Part shown: positions 1 to 9,186 of the stretch, one piece after another
Position numbering within the stretch: the first letter of the stretch is position 1
How the letters are laid out: every line of letters starts with the position of its first letter
Assembly (NCBI RefSeq): GCF_039527675.1
Contig: NZ_BAAAKI010000017.1
Coordinates: 23,194 to 87,193, forward strand
Reading direction: 5' to 3'
From: Luteococcus sanguinis
GTDB lineage: Bacteria; Actinomycetota; Actinomycetes; Propionibacteriales; Propionibacteriaceae
DNA length: 64,000 nucleotides
Translations under genes and position numbers: made by a program
Notes under the pieces: generated by a model
Seen by the model: only the letters and a program-made list of their open reading frames with translations
The model's database searches: none
What the model was told of the DNA's origin: nothing

Positions 1-44
1 GCGGCGCGCTTCTGGTCAGCGGGGGACAGCTGCATCATGCTCAC
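1..44 (-). CDS. Start of an unidentified gene, cut by the window edge
   Basis: Only the first 14 codons are inside the window. Reading leftward, a GTG at 44-42 begins a frame starting MSMMQLSPADQKRA. An AGGAG sequence at 59-55 lies 10 bases upstream, which favours this GTG over the in-frame ATGs at 38 and 35. It lies downstream of and on the same strand as the GH13 gene, so co-transcription is possible. The visible residues are too few to assign a family. Confidence 0.4.
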   Translation of the reverse strand, partial: MSMMQLSPADQKRA

Positions 45-96
45 GAGTTCAATTCTCCTGCACCACTCCAAAGGTCTTCCGAGCCCGCGTCCGGGT

Positions 97-2427
97 TCAG
101 TCGCGGACAACCATCGCCAGGCCGCCGAAGGCCGACAGCTCGACGGAGAAACCGCCCAGGTCGTCCACGTTGTCGACCTTCTTGCGGGTCGACAGGTCGA
201 AGGCGCGGCCCGACGGCAGGAACTCCGACTGGATGCGAGCGCTGATCTTCTCGTTGCCGAAGTTCAGCGCGGTGACCTGGATCGAGTCGTTCTCGAGCTG
301 GTTGACCAGCACCAGCAGCGACTTGTGCGCGACCGGTGGAACGTCGAGCAGACGTCCGGTGGCGAGCTTGTTGCGTCGGCGCACCCGCAGGATCTCGGTG
401 AGGCGGTTCGCGAAGGAGTTCTTCTGCTCCAGCTGGGTGGGCAGGTCGCCGTAGAGTGCGCGGGCCTTGGGCATGCCGGCCAGCGACTTCTCCTGGTCAA
501 CTGCGGTGCCGAGCATGTCGTAGGCGCCACGCTCGATCCATCGGGTGTCACCGGTGGCGATCAGGCTCTTGACCTGTTCGCGACGCAACGGCAGCGCGCC
601 GACCAGGTCCCAGCCGGACAGGGCGAACACACCGGGCTGCCAGGCGTTGTACATGCACATCAGCAGGTGGGCGTTGGTGATCTTGCGGACGTCCGCGTCG
701 GTGATCTCGTCCAGGTCGGTGATGCCCAGGCTGGCCGCGATGATGGACGCACTGGTGCAGGCAATGCCGTTCTGCGTGAAGACGGCGTTGTAGGGGCCGG
801 CGTTCCCGGTGATCTTCTGGCGCAGGGTTTCGCGGATGTGCTCGGCAAACTTCTCGCCCGTCCACTGCTCACCGCCGAGCTCGTAGATGTCGTCGCGGTG
901 GTTGTTGGCGAAGTGGACGAGTTCGTAGGTGAGCTCGTCGTGGTTCTGCAGCGCGTGCACCAAGGAGGCCTGGTCGATGCCCAGTGCCATCGCCTCACGG
1001 ATCGTGAGGCGCAAGAACTCCGTGTCACCGGTCGCCATGGCGTACTGGTAGGCGGGACGGGTGATGAAGTCATACGAGAGGTCGGGGCCGGCGGACGAGG
1101 TGGCGAGGATGTCCTCCATGCCGAGGTTCATCTCCTGGAAGGTGAACCCGCCCACCTTGCGCACCATCGAGCCGATGATCTGGTTCGACGCCGCCGACAG
1201 GGGGTGTGCCTCCGACCAAGCCGGGCCGTTCACCGAGCGCTCCACGCCCAGGAAGCCGTTCGCGTCCAGACGCAGGCCGCCGGTGCCGAGGTCGAGCAGT
1301 GAGTGCAGCGCATCACCCATCACCAGCCGCATGCCGGCGAAGGAGGGGTCGATCCAGTTGATGGAGGGCTGGCCGTCCTTGAAGTAGTGCAGGTAGACCC
1401 AGCGCTTCGGGTTGCCCGCGTGGTCGATCACCTCGCGGGTGGCCGACCAGTTCGTCTCCTTGACGCCCGGCTCGAAGAAGATGACGCGCTGCATCGCGCC
1501 GATGATGTAGCCGGCGTCGGCCAGCGCCTTCTCGGTCTGCGCGTCCAGGTTGACCGCGTCCTTGCCCTCGGGTACCTCCGGCAGCAGGTGCCAGGCCTCC
1601 TGGGGGATGTCGACCATGTGGTAGATGCCGGGGTAGTCGCGGTAGTTCAGCTCGGCGAGCCGGAAGTCGGCGCCCTTGCCGGTGTGGGCCGGGATGATGT
1701 CGTCGATGACGGTGCCGTGATGCCGGGCGGCCGTCTCGCACATCGTGCGGAACTCCTCCTCAGTGCCGAAGACGGGGTCGATCTGCATCGAGATGCGGTC
1801 GAAGTGGCCGTCCACCGAAGGGGTTGAGGTCCAGCCGTCCAGACCGCCGGCGAGCTTCACCGGGCCGGTGTGCACGGCGTCGATCCCGATCTTCTCGAAG
1901 GCCTCCCACAACTGCTCGTCGCCCATCTGGCCCAGGAAGGACTTGCCGCGTTCGCCCATGAGCGACAGGGGATAGGCGGTGTACCAGACCGAGGCGCGGT
2001 TGACCGCGGCGCGCGGGTCGGGGGAGGCGAAGGAGTTCTGCCACATCTGGTGCTTGCCGGCGAGCTGGCGGGCCAGCGTGGTGGCGTCGTGCAGCATCGA
2101 CTGCTGCTCCAGCCAGTCGACATAGGCGCGGTTGCGCCCGTCCGGCTCGAAGGGGGGACGAAGACCTTGGCGGGCCTGCTCTCGGCGACGCGCGCGGGGG
2201 CGCATCTGCGGCGGTCGGGCAGCGAACCGCGCCTGCTCAAAGCTCAGCTCGGGGAGGAACTCCTCCACCAGGGACTCGTCGGGGGCGGTTTCGGGCGCTG
2301 TGCTCGGCTGACCGGTCGTCTTCTGGCCCGGGGTCTTCTGGTTCTGGGTCCTCTGGCTCTGGGAGTTCTGTCCCTGGGTCTTCGGGCCGGGATTCTTCTG
2401 GCCGGGGGCCTGCTGCTCGGTGCTCAC
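97..2427 (-). CDS. GH13 alpha-amylase family protein, trehalose-synthase-like
   Basis: A 776-residue GH13 (alpha-amylase clan) protein that probably isomerises or transfers alpha-glucosyl units (maltose/trehalose type chemistry) in the cytoplasm. The family regions are visible: GLRLDANGF near residue 388 with the nucleophile Asp, FQEMN near 431 with the acid/base Glu, and LQNHDELT near 496, which resembles TreS rather than plain amylases. Region I reads DDIIPAHTGKG and lacks the usual Asn-His pair, so the exact subfamily is unsure. The first ~60 residues are a Gln/Pro/Lys-rich low-complexity tail with no signal peptide. The start is GTG. A glucan-modifying or 1,4-alpha-glucosyltransferase role is the main alternative. 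Confidence 0.75.
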   Translation of the reverse strand: MSTEQQAPGQKNPGPKTQGQNSQSQRTQNQKTPGQKTTGQPSTAPETAPDESLVEEFLPELSFEQARFAARPPQMRPRARRREQARQGLRPPFEPDGRNRAYVDWLEQQSMLHDATTLARQLAGKHQMWQNSFASPDPRAAVNRASVWYTAYPLSLMGERGKSFLGQMGDEQLWEAFEKIGIDAVHTGPVKLAGGLDGWTSTPSVDGHFDRISMQIDPVFGTEEEFRTMCETAARHHGTVIDDIIPAHTGKGADFRLAELNYRDYPGIYHMVDIPQEAWHLLPEVPEGKDAVNLDAQTEKALADAGYIIGAMQRVIFFEPGVKETNWSATREVIDHAGNPKRWVYLHYFKDGQPSINWIDPSFAGMRLVMGDALHSLLDLGTGGLRLDANGFLGVERSVNGPAWSEAHPLSAASNQIIGSMVRKVGGFTFQEMNLGMEDILATSSAGPDLSYDFITRPAYQYAMATGDTEFLRLTIREAMALGIDQASLVHALQNHDELTYELVHFANNHRDDIYELGGEQWTGEKFAEHIRETLRQKITGNAGPYNAVFTQNGIACTSASIIAASLGITDLDEITDADVRKITNAHLLMCMYNAWQPGVFALSGWDLVGALPLRREQVKSLIATGDTRWIERGAYDMLGTAVDQEKSLAGMPKARALYGDLPTQLEQKNSFANRLTEILRVRRRNKLATGRLLDVPPVAHKSLLVLVNQLENDSIQVTALNFGNEKISARIQSEFLPSGRAFDLSTRKKVDNVDDLGGFSVELSAFGGLAMVVRD

Positions 2428-2437
2428 CCGGAACAGG

Positions 2438-2992
2438 CTAGTGGGACGGGGTTGCCAGATCGGCGAGTTTCGCGCAGGTGGCCAGGTTGCGACCGGTGCC
2501 GGACGATTTCACGCGGGACCACTTCGCCACGAGCGGAGAGTTGGAGAAGCCCTCGGGCGTGTGCAAGTAGATGACGCGTCCATCCACGCGCACCTCGGTT
2601 TCGCACTGGACGTCGGCCATCAGCCGCTCCACGGCATTTCGCTCCGCGTCCGGGACCGGGCCGTCATGAAAGAAGACGTGTTCGAGTTTCGGTTCGGCCG
2701 GAGTGAAGGGGTTTGCCTCAAGAATCGCGACCAGCTCGTCCACCGACAGCACCACGGTGGGGATCTCGAAGCCAGTAACACTCTCAAGGGTCTCCTGCAC
2801 CTGGTCACGCACGTGGAGTCGGTTGGCCGGGTCGCTGCCCCCCTCGGCGTCCAGGATGACATTGCCCGACTGGATGTAGGTGCGTACATCGCCGAAGCCG
2901 GACGCGGTGAGGGCGGCGCGCACCTCTGCCATCGGCAGCTTGTGCTTGCCCCCGACGTTGATGCCACGCAACAGGACGATCCAACAGGTCAT
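2438..2992 (-). CDS. DUF1697 family protein
   Basis: A 184-residue protein of the DUF1697 family, the usual family length. It begins with the family hallmark LLRGINVGG and continues with a conserved YIQSGNV segment near residue 40. The ATG at 2992 is chosen because the family motif starts immediately after it, although the frame stays open farther upstream. The function of the family is unknown; it is cytoplasmic with no membrane segments. It lies 10 bases upstream of the GH13 gene on the same strand and is divergent from the MFS gene, so it may share a transcript with the GH13 gene. Confidence 0.8.
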   Translation of the reverse strand: MTCWIVLLRGINVGGKHKLPMAEVRAALTASGFGDVRTYIQSGNVILDAEGGSDPANRLHVRDQVQETLESVTGFEIPTVVLSVDELVAILEANPFTPAEPKLEHVFFHDGPVPDAERNAVERLMADVQCETEVRVDGRVIYLHTPEGFSNSPLVAKWSRVKSSGTGRNLATCAKLADLATPSH

Positions 2993-3076
2993 GAGGCCAT
3001 TGTGGTGGCTGCGGCGACCCAGTCGTCCCGTGGGACGCCGGGCAGTGAGCGGGAGGCAGGTGGTTCCCTGTTCCCC

Positions 3077-4393
3077 ATGGGCAGCGCACGAACCGGGGGA
3101 GTAGGACGCGTCCACCCTGCCTGGGCGGTGGCGGTCGTCACCTTGTTCGCGCTGCTGGCCGCCTCGGCCTTCCGTTCGTCCACCGGTGCGCTGCTTCAGC
3201 CGCTGGAGACCGACTTCGGCTGGAGCCGGACGGTGACCTCGGGCGCCGCATCGCTGAACCTCGTGATCTATGGACTCTCCGCGCCCTTCGCCGCGGCCGT
3301 GATGGAGACCTGGGGTGTCCGACGCACCGTTGTCACCTCCTTGATGGTGGTCGGGGCTGCGAGCGCGGCGAGTTGCTTCATGACCTCGGCCTGGCAGTTG
3401 TGGTTGCTCTGGGGGGTTGTGATCGGGCTGGGCAGCGGTTCGATGGCGCTGACCTTCGGCACAATCGTGGCCAACCGATGGTTCTCCGCGCGACGTGACA
3501 TCGTCGTCGGCTGTTTCTCCGCGGCCAGCGCCGCGGGTCAGATCCTGTTTGTCCCCGCGATCGCCTGGTTGGCGCACACCAGCGGCGGCTGGCGAGCCGC
3601 CATGTGGCTGGTGGCCGCGGTCTCGATCGCCTGCGCGCTGAGCGTTCTAGTGTGCTTGCGTGACCGTCCGCGAGACATGGGAGTGCGTCCGTTGGGGATT
3701 GCCGACGACGCGCCCCTGGAGGCGATGGAGCTCACGCCCGCGCGCGTCGGGAACCCCTTGGCGCTCGGCCTTGGTGCATTCACCCGCAACCGCCGGTCGG
3801 GCACCTTGTGGGCCCTGATGCTGACTTTCGCCGTGTGCGGCTGGACCACCAACGGCATCATCCAGACCCACTTCATCCCCGCGGCGCACGACCACTCGAT
3901 GCCCGCCACGGTGGCCGCGAACATGATCGGCCTGATCGGCATCTTCGACGTTCTGGGGACGATCCTGGCTGGCTGGCTGACCGACCGCTATGACCCGCGG
4001 ATTCTCCTGGCTGTCTTCTACACCTTCCGCGGTGTCTCGCTGCTGTTCGTGGACCAGTTGCTCGGCCCCGACATGAACCCGGGGCTGTGGTTCTTCATCA
4101 TCTTCGTCGGGCTCGACTGGACTGCCACCGTCCCGCCCACCGTTGCGCTGTGCCGGGAGGCCTTCGGGCTTGAGGAGTCCGGCGTCGTCTTCGGCTGGGT
4201 CTATGCCGCGCACATGGTCGGAGCTGGTGTCGGAGCCCAAGTCTCCGGCGTGCTGCGCCAGCAGCACGAGGGCTACTTCATCGCCTGGGAACTGTCCGCG
4301 GCGCTGTGCTTCTTCGCGGCAGGCATCGCGGCGACGATCCGACGGCACCGAACGGTGGGCCCCGGGACGCTGATCGCCACGCCGATGGTGTGA
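3077..4393 (+). CDS. MFS transporter
   Basis: A 438-residue polytopic membrane protein with the look of the major facilitator superfamily: about twelve hydrophobic segments in two halves separated by a charged loop near residues 200-250. A typical motif-A-like loop (GWLTDRYDP) follows the first helices of the second half. It resembles the oxalate/formate antiporter-like or monocarboxylate-transporter-like MFS groups (the N-terminus has TGALLQPLETDFGWSR), so an organic acid is a plausible substrate, but none can be read from the sequence. The ATG at 3077 has only a distant GGGAGG upstream, so the start is not certain. It is transcribed divergently from the DUF1697 gene. Confidence 0.85.
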   Translation: MGSARTGGVGRVHPAWAVAVVTLFALLAASAFRSSTGALLQPLETDFGWSRTVTSGAASLNLVIYGLSAPFAAAVMETWGVRRTVVTSLMVVGAASAASCFMTSAWQLWLLWGVVIGLGSGSMALTFGTIVANRWFSARRDIVVGCFSAASAAGQILFVPAIAWLAHTSGGWRAAMWLVAAVSIACALSVLVCLRDRPRDMGVRPLGIADDAPLEAMELTPARVGNPLALGLGAFTRNRRSGTLWALMLTFAVCGWTTNGIIQTHFIPAAHDHSMPATVAANMIGLIGIFDVLGTILAGWLTDRYDPRILLAVFYTFRGVSLLFVDQLLGPDMNPGLWFFIIFVGLDWTATVPPTVALCREAFGLEESGVVFGWVYAAHMVGAGVGAQVSGVLRQQHEGYFIAWELSAALCFFAAGIAATIRRHRTVGPGTLIATPMV

Positions 4394-4446
4394 GGGCGGG
4401 GTGTTGCAGATCAGCCCGTGGTGGTGCCTTGGGTAGGCTCCGGGGC

Positions 4447-4584
4447 ATGTCCGACCTCACCGAACCGTGCCCCAACTGCGGACGGTTGATGCGCTGGGAG
4501 ACCTCCCATGAGCGCTGCGACGGCTGCGGGTACATCCGTCCGTGCTGTGAGGGAGCCCCGTGCCCGATTCCCGGCGAGCGCTGA
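4447..4584 (+). CDS. Small zinc-ribbon-like protein (45 aa)
   Basis: A 45-residue protein with seven cysteines arranged as CPNCG, CDGCGY and PCCEGAPC, the pattern of a compact zinc ribbon. The ATG at 4447 follows a TAGGCTCCGGGGC context without a clear Shine-Dalgarno. Its last 25 bases overlap the GTG start of the methyltransferase-like gene, so the two are probably translated together. No specific function is known; a small metal-binding adaptor is inferred. Cysteine spacing and GC-rich third positions support it being real. Confidence 0.6.
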   Translation: MSDLTEPCPNCGRLMRWETSHERCDGCGYIRPCCEGAPCPIPGER

Positions 4585-5396
4585 TCGGCACAGTCGCGGT
4601 TCGGCCAGTCTCGAACCGGCCCGTCGGGACCGTCACCCGCGGCACCACCAACCCCAACCGGCTGCGGCGCGTCGACCGCTGGCTGGCGGGGCCACAAGCC
4701 GGGCGGTTGCGCGGTGGCGCTCCGGTGGTCGTGGACTTGGGCTACGGCGCCTACCCGGTCACCTCCTTGGAGATGCTGCAGCGGTTGCGGCCGGTGAACC
4801 CCCAGGTGCGGTTGTTGGGTATCGAGATCGACCCCGAGCGCGTGGCCGCCGCCCAGCACCTGGCCAACGACGACGTCGTCTTCGTCCGGGGTGGTTTCGA
4901 GCTGCCCCGGCCCACTGGGTGGGCGGCGCCGAGTGTCGTGCGGGCCTTCAACGTCCTGCGCCAGTACGACGAGGCGGAGGTCCCGGCCGCGTGGGACCTG
5001 CTGTGCCGCGGACTGGGCCCGGACGGGCTGCTGGTGGATGGGACCTGCGATGAGGTCGGGAGACGCTGCACCTGGGTGGCGTTGGATCGGAGCGGACCCT
5101 TGAGCCTGACCATTTCACTCAAGCTGGACGCCATCGAACGTCCCTCCGATGTCGCCGAGCGGCTGCCCAAGGCGCTGATCCACCACAACGTACCCGGAGA
5201 ACGCGTCCACGACTGGCTGCAGGCCCTTGACCGGGCGTGGGAGGTGCACGCCCCATTGCGCGTCCATGGGGCGCGGCAGCGCTGGCTGGCCACCGTGAGC
5301 ACCGTCAAGCAGGAGGGATGGCCGGTGCTCCACGGGCCAACCCGCTGGCGTCTCGGTGAGGTTGGCATCCCGTGGCGCTGCGTCAACGCTGATTGA
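4560..5396 (+). CDS. Class I SAM-dependent methyltransferase-like protein
   Basis: A 278-residue protein with a Rossmann-type SAM-binding fold. VVDLGYGAYP near residue 60 is motif I, LGIEID near 85 is the acidic end of strand 2, and VVRAFNVLRQYDE near 125 fits the motif IV region. The GTG at 4560 is preceded by GGGAG at a good distance and overlaps the upstream zinc-ribbon gene by 25 bases, suggesting coupled translation. The substrate is unknown. Motif I lacks the common GxGxG pattern (it is GYGAYP), so activity should not be assumed. Confidence 0.65.
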   Translation: MPDSRRALIGTVAVRPVSNRPVGTVTRGTTNPNRLRRVDRWLAGPQAGRLRGGAPVVVDLGYGAYPVTSLEMLQRLRPVNPQVRLLGIEIDPERVAAAQHLANDDVVFVRGGFELPRPTGWAAPSVVRAFNVLRQYDEAEVPAAWDLLCRGLGPDGLLVDGTCDEVGRRCTWVALDRSGPLSLTISLKLDAIERPSDVAERLPKALIHHNVPGERVHDWLQALDRAWEVHAPLRVHGARQRWLATVSTVKQEGWPVLHGPTRWRLGEVGIPWRCVNAD

Positions 5397-5457
5397 TCGG
5401 GCACAATTGTCGACGGCGCGGTTCTCGCGTCATCAACTGAATCTCCTGGAGGTACCC

Positions 5458-6378
5458 GTGGCCGGTGGTCTCGCCGCCCTGCTCGACGACGTCGCAGCCA
5501 TCGCGAAGATGGCCAGCGCCGCCAGCACGAAGGCCGTTGGCCTGGTGGTGGACGACACAGCCGTCACGCCCCGCTACGTGGAAGGCCTGCAGCCCGCCCG
5601 CGAGCTGCCGATCATCTGGCGCATCGCCAAGGGCTCGATCGTCAACAAGATGATCATCCTGGTCGGCGCGATGGCGCTGAGCCAGTGGGCGGAGTGGCTG
5701 CTGGCCCCGATCCTGATGCTCGGTGGCGCCTACCTGTGCTATGAGGGTGTCGAGAAGATCTGGGAGATCATCTCCGGCCACGGGGGCGAGGACGAGAAGC
5801 CGGTCCTCGCCGAAGGTGCGGGGGGGAAGGAGGCCGAGGACAAGCTCGTCCGCGGCGCCGTCACCACCGACTTCATCCTCTCGGCCGAGATCATGGTGCT
5901 GTCGTTGAAGGAGGTCGCCGAGTCCAGCTTCGTCGACCGTCTGTTCGCCCTGCTGATCGTCGCCTTCGTCATCACCGCGCTCGTCTACGGAGTGGTCGCG
6001 CTCATCGTGAAGATGGACGACGCGGGCCTGAAGATGATCGAGTCCGGCAGGTCCGAGAACATGGGACGAATGCTGCTGAACGGCATGCCCAAGGTGATGT
6101 CGGTGCTCTCGACCGTCGGCATCGCCGCGATGCTGTGGGTGGGCGGACACATCCTGCTGACCAATGCCGCCGAGCTCGGCTGGCACGCCCCCTATGACCT
6201 GGTGCACCACCTCGAGGAGCCGGTGAGCGAGATCGCGACCGTCGGGTCATTCCTGGCCTGGTGCGTGAACACGCTGTGCTCCGCGCTGGTCGGGATCATC
6301 GTCGGCGCGATCCTGGTCGCACTGATGCACGTCCTGCCCTTCGGCAAGGGCCATGACGCAAAGACCGCCGCGCACTGA
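5458..6378 (+). CDS. DUF808 family membrane protein
   Basis: A 306-residue integral membrane protein of the DUF808 (YedI-like) family. It opens with the family signature GGLAALLDDVA, followed by VVDDTAVTPRYVEG near residue 35. Several hydrophobic helices follow, and a charged insert of about 30 residues (GGEDEKPVLAEG region) lies near residue 110. The GTG at 5458 has TGGAGG five bases upstream, which decides the start. The family function is unknown; a role in the inner membrane is certain only as localisation. It is followed by a strong hairpin shared with the convergent rhomboid-like gene. Confidence 0.85.
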   Translation: MAGGLAALLDDVAAIAKMASAASTKAVGLVVDDTAVTPRYVEGLQPARELPIIWRIAKGSIVNKMIILVGAMALSQWAEWLLAPILMLGGAYLCYEGVEKIWEIISGHGGEDEKPVLAEGAGGKEAEDKLVRGAVTTDFILSAEIMVLSLKEVAESSFVDRLFALLIVAFVITALVYGVVALIVKMDDAGLKMIESGRSENMGRMLLNGMPKVMSVLSTVGIAAMLWVGGHILLTNAAELGWHAPYDLVHHLEEPVSEIATVGSFLAWCVNTLCSALVGIIVGAILVALMHVLPFGKGHDAKTAAH

Positions 6379-6410
6379 CTTTCGGCCCACCAACTCCAGC
6401 CGAACACAAG

Positions 6411-6475
6411 ATCAGTCCCCCAAGGGCCAGATCCCTCCTCATCGACGGGGAGTGATCAGCCCTTTGGGGACTGAT
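6411..6475. terminator. Bidirectional hairpin terminator
   Basis: Two 17-base arms (6411-6427 and 6459-6475) are complementary with one mismatch and enclose a 31-base loop that can itself pair (CTCC with GGGAG). It sits between the convergent DUF808 and rhomboid-like genes, so it probably ends both transcripts. There is no T-run, as is common in actinobacteria. Confidence 0.7.
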
Positions 6476-6506
6476 GTGTCTGTGGGCGTCTGCGCGGCCA
6501 GGCGGC

Positions 6507-7334
6507 TCAGCCCTGCCGGCGGTTGCGCAGCCGCATCAGTTCCTGACGTTCGGACGCCGACAGCGCGTCCACGCCGCCGCCAGCGGAGATCTTGTCGAGC
6601 AGCTGGTCCAGCTTCTGCTGGTCGTTGGCCTTCTGCTGGTGGGTCTTGGCCGCCTTCTTCTGCTCGCGGGTCGGCTTGTGGCGCTTGGGTGCGCCCGGGA
6701 TCCAGGCGAACTCGTGCAGCAGCCCGAGTCGACGGGCGATCACCGCCACCGCAACGAGGCTGAGCAGCATCGAGAACAGCCCCACCCAGTCAGCGCGTCC
6801 GATGGGGGAGAGCAGTTGCAGGGCCAGCAGCACTGCGCCCACGACCCAGGCGGGAATGCCGAAGAAGAACGGACGGTTGGGGTACTCGCAGATCCACAGC
6901 AGCAGGACGATGAACTGAATCATCCCCAGACCGGCGAGCCAAGTGCCCGAGGAGAAGGCCAGGCCGACGAGTGTCGCGGCAACCGTCATGGCGGCCCAGA
7001 TACCGAGCAGCAGGTGAGCCATTTTCTTGCGCCCAAGCTGGCTCTCGAGTTCGGTGCCGAAGACCCAGAAGAAGAAGAGGTTCAAGATGGTCCACAAGCC
7101 GAGGTAGTTGACCAGCGGCCAGGTGAACGGGCGCCAGACCTCACCCTGTGCGAGGGACCACGGGCTGTAGGCGAGGGAGTCCATGGCGCTGGCATTGCCG
7201 CTCGCGCCGGTGAACACCGAGACGAGCATGCTGAGCACGCCCACCGCGATGACGACCATGGTCGTCCCGAATTCGACGTTGCCGACCTTGAACCAGGGGT
7301 CGGTTGCTCGTCCGCCCATGCCGTAGAAGCTCAT
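6507..7334 (-). CDS. Rhomboid-like membrane protein, probably not a protease
   Basis: A 275-residue protein with about six membrane segments and a cytoplasmic, Lys/Gln-rich tail ending in the short helix LSASERQELMRLRNRR seen at the end of many bacterial rhomboids. The N-terminal half has rhomboid-type features (WRPFTWPLVN, FFFWVFGTELE). Where active rhomboids have GxSG in helix 4, this protein reads WLAGLGM, with no serine, and no matching helix-6 histidine stands out. It is therefore most likely an inactive rhomboid-fold protein, comparable in idea to derlins. It is convergent with DUF808 and divergent from the phosphatase gene. Confidence 0.7.
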   Translation of the reverse strand: MSFYGMGGRATDPWFKVGNVEFGTTMVVIAVGVLSMLVSVFTGASGNASAMDSLAYSPWSLAQGEVWRPFTWPLVNYLGLWTILNLFFFWVFGTELESQLGRKKMAHLLLGIWAAMTVAATLVGLAFSSGTWLAGLGMIQFIVLLLWICEYPNRPFFFGIPAWVVGAVLLALQLLSPIGRADWVGLFSMLLSLVAVAVIARRLGLLHEFAWIPGAPKRHKPTREQKKAAKTHQQKANDQQKLDQLLDKISAGGGVDALSASERQELMRLRNRRQG

Positions 7335-7462
7335 GGGGTCCAGTTTCCCAGAGTGCGCAAGAAGCCTCGGGACCGACGCCGTGTCGCCCGTCCGGGTGGG
7401 ATCTGATCGCTGAGGGGTGAAGGTGCTTTCCTGTGTCGCGTGGGCCGCCGTAGCCTGCCGGA

Positions 7463-8266
7463 ATGAAGCCCACGCAGATCATCCTCGTCCGCCACGGCCA
7501 GTCGCAGGGCAATGTCGCGGCCGAACTGGCCAGCGCGGACCACCTGGAGCGGATTGACGTACCGGCTCGCGACCCTGACATCGAGCTGTCGGAGCTGGGG
7601 GAGCGGCAGGCGACGGCGGTGGGGCACTGGCTGTCGGAGCTGGGCGAGGATGAGCGACCGAGCATCGTGTGGACCTCGCCCTATCGACGCGCTCGCCAGA
7701 CCGGTGAGATCGCGCTTCGGGCAGCATCGTTCGAGCTGGACTTCCGCACGGACGAGCGGCTGCGCGATCGTGACATGGGCATCACGGACATGCTCACGGC
7801 CGCGGGTATCGAGGCCAAGTACCCCGAGGAGACCGAGCGCCGCGCCTGGATCGGCAAGTTCTACTACCGGCCGCCGGGCGGGGAGTCATGGGCCGATGTC
7901 GCGCAGCGCGTGCGGCAGGTGATGGCCGACATCGCGAACGCCAAGGACGCGGTGGTCCTGGTCACCGCCCACGACGTGGTCAACCTGCTGTTCTGTTACG
8001 TGGCGGAGGGCATGGACGAGTCGTCCGTGCTGGACCGCTCCAAGAACAACGGCCTGAAGAACGCCGCCATCTGCCGGCTGCAGGTTGACGACTCATCGCC
8101 GACCGGCTGGGTGGTCACCGCCTACAACATCGACGAGCACCTGGTCGACGAGGGCATCACGGTCACCGACCAGCCTGGCGCCTCGGACGAGGTCGGGCCC
8201 GACCCGTCGAATGCCGAACCACCCGTCGCCGAGGCCGAGATGCAGGAGGGATCCGAGCGTGGCTGA
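7463..8266 (+). CDS. Histidine phosphatase (phosphoglycerate-mutase-like) family protein
   Basis: A 267-residue cytoplasmic histidine phosphatase. The catalytic LVRHGQSQGN motif is at residues 8-17, the RxRxTGE-like region (YRRARQTGEIA) follows near 78, an acidic PPGGESWADV lies near 138, and the second histidine is in VTAHDVV near 170. It is longer than a minimal member, with an acidic, disordered-looking C-terminal tail of about 45 residues. The substrate is unknown. Its stop overlaps the GTG start of nnrD by eight bases, so the pair is likely translationally coupled. Confidence 0.85.
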   Translation: MKPTQIILVRHGQSQGNVAAELASADHLERIDVPARDPDIELSELGERQATAVGHWLSELGEDERPSIVWTSPYRRARQTGEIALRAASFELDFRTDERLRDRDMGITDMLTAAGIEAKYPEETERRAWIGKFYYRPPGGESWADVAQRVRQVMADIANAKDAVVLVTAHDVVNLLFCYVAEGMDESSVLDRSKNNGLKNAAICRLQVDDSSPTGWVVTAYNIDEHLVDEGITVTDQPGASDEVGPDPSNAEPPVAEAEMQEGSERG

Positions 8267-9170
8267 GGCCCGGGGAGGTACGCCGAAGAATCCGGAGATG
8301 GTGACCCCGGAGCTGTTGCGGGGTTGGCCCCTGCCAGTACCGGGCGGCTCCAAGTACGCCCGAGGTCTGGTGCTTGCGATCGGGGGCGCCCGGGCGACGC
8401 CGGGCGCGGTGATGCTGGCCGGACGCGCGGCCCTGCGGATGGGCGCTGGGCGGTTGAGCCTCGCCGTTGCCGACTCGGTGTGCGCGCACGTGGCCGTGGC
8501 GGTGCCCGAGTGCGGCGCCTATGGGCTGGCGGAAGACTCGGAGGGTTCCATCACCGGACGTCGCGCTGCCGAGGTGCTCTCCAAGGAACTGTCCCGTGCG
8601 GACGCGGTGCTGATCGGCCCGGGACTTGATGACCCGACTGGTGCCGCGGCGTTGCTGACGGAGGTGATCCCCGCGCTGCCGAAGAAGACTCCGGTGCTGC
8701 TGGACGCTTTCGGCGCGACCGTCCTGCCGGACCTGGATGAGGCTCTGGTCGATGCGCTGCGCGGACGTCTGGTGCTGACCCCCAACTCGGCCGAGATGGG
8801 TCACCTGTTGGGCCGTCCCGAGACCAACGAGGACGACACGGAGGTGGCACCGGAGATGGTCGTCGACTGCGCCAAGCGATTCGGTGCGGTCGTGGGGTGT
8901 GACGCCTACGTCGCCGAGGGCGGTCGTATGTGGCGTTCAACCACGGGCGATGTGGGGCTCGGGACCTCCGGCAGTGGCGACGTGATGGCCGGCGTTGTGT
9001 TGGGCCTGTTGGGCCGAGGTGCGGATCTCGCCCAGGCGGTGGTCTGGGGCAAGTACGTCCATCAGGCAGCTGGCGACGCGCTGGTGGGCGACCACGGACG
9101 GATTGGCTTCCTCGCGAGTGAGATCGAAACCCGGTTGCCCCGGGTGCTGCGGACCTTGGGCGGGGACTGA
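8259..9170 (+). CDS. nnrD: ADP/ATP-dependent NAD(P)H-hydrate dehydratase
   Basis: A 303-residue ribokinase-like enzyme that repairs hydrated NAD(P)H. LAIGGARATPGAVMLAGRAA near residue 35, LIGPGLDD near 125, LTPNSAEMGHL near 175 and the signature GTSGSGDVMAGVV near 235 match the CARKD/YjeF-C family, with the catalytic Asp in GSGD. The N-terminal epimerase domain found in bifunctional YjeF proteins is absent, so this is a dehydratase-only version. The GTG at 8259 has GGAGGG eight bases upstream and overlaps the phosphatase gene. A 44-bp palindromic repeat follows the stop. Confidence 0.85.
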   Translation: MAEARGGTPKNPEMVTPELLRGWPLPVPGGSKYARGLVLAIGGARATPGAVMLAGRAALRMGAGRLSLAVADSVCAHVAVAVPECGAYGLAEDSEGSITGRRAAEVLSKELSRADAVLIGPGLDDPTGAAALLTEVIPALPKKTPVLLDAFGATVLPDLDEALVDALRGRLVLTPNSAEMGHLLGRPETNEDDTEVAPEMVVDCAKRFGAVVGCDAYVAEGGRMWRSTTGDVGLGTSGSGDVMAGVVLGLLGRGADLAQAVVWGKYVHQAAGDALVGDHGRIGFLASEIETRLPRVLRTLGGD

Positions 9171-9186
9171 GACGAACCTGCCTCGG

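Noticed and set aside
2438..3577. Longer 379-codon version of the DUF1697 gene
   Set aside because: The extra 195 codons read backward through the MFS gene, have poor composition and lie before the family's usual start.
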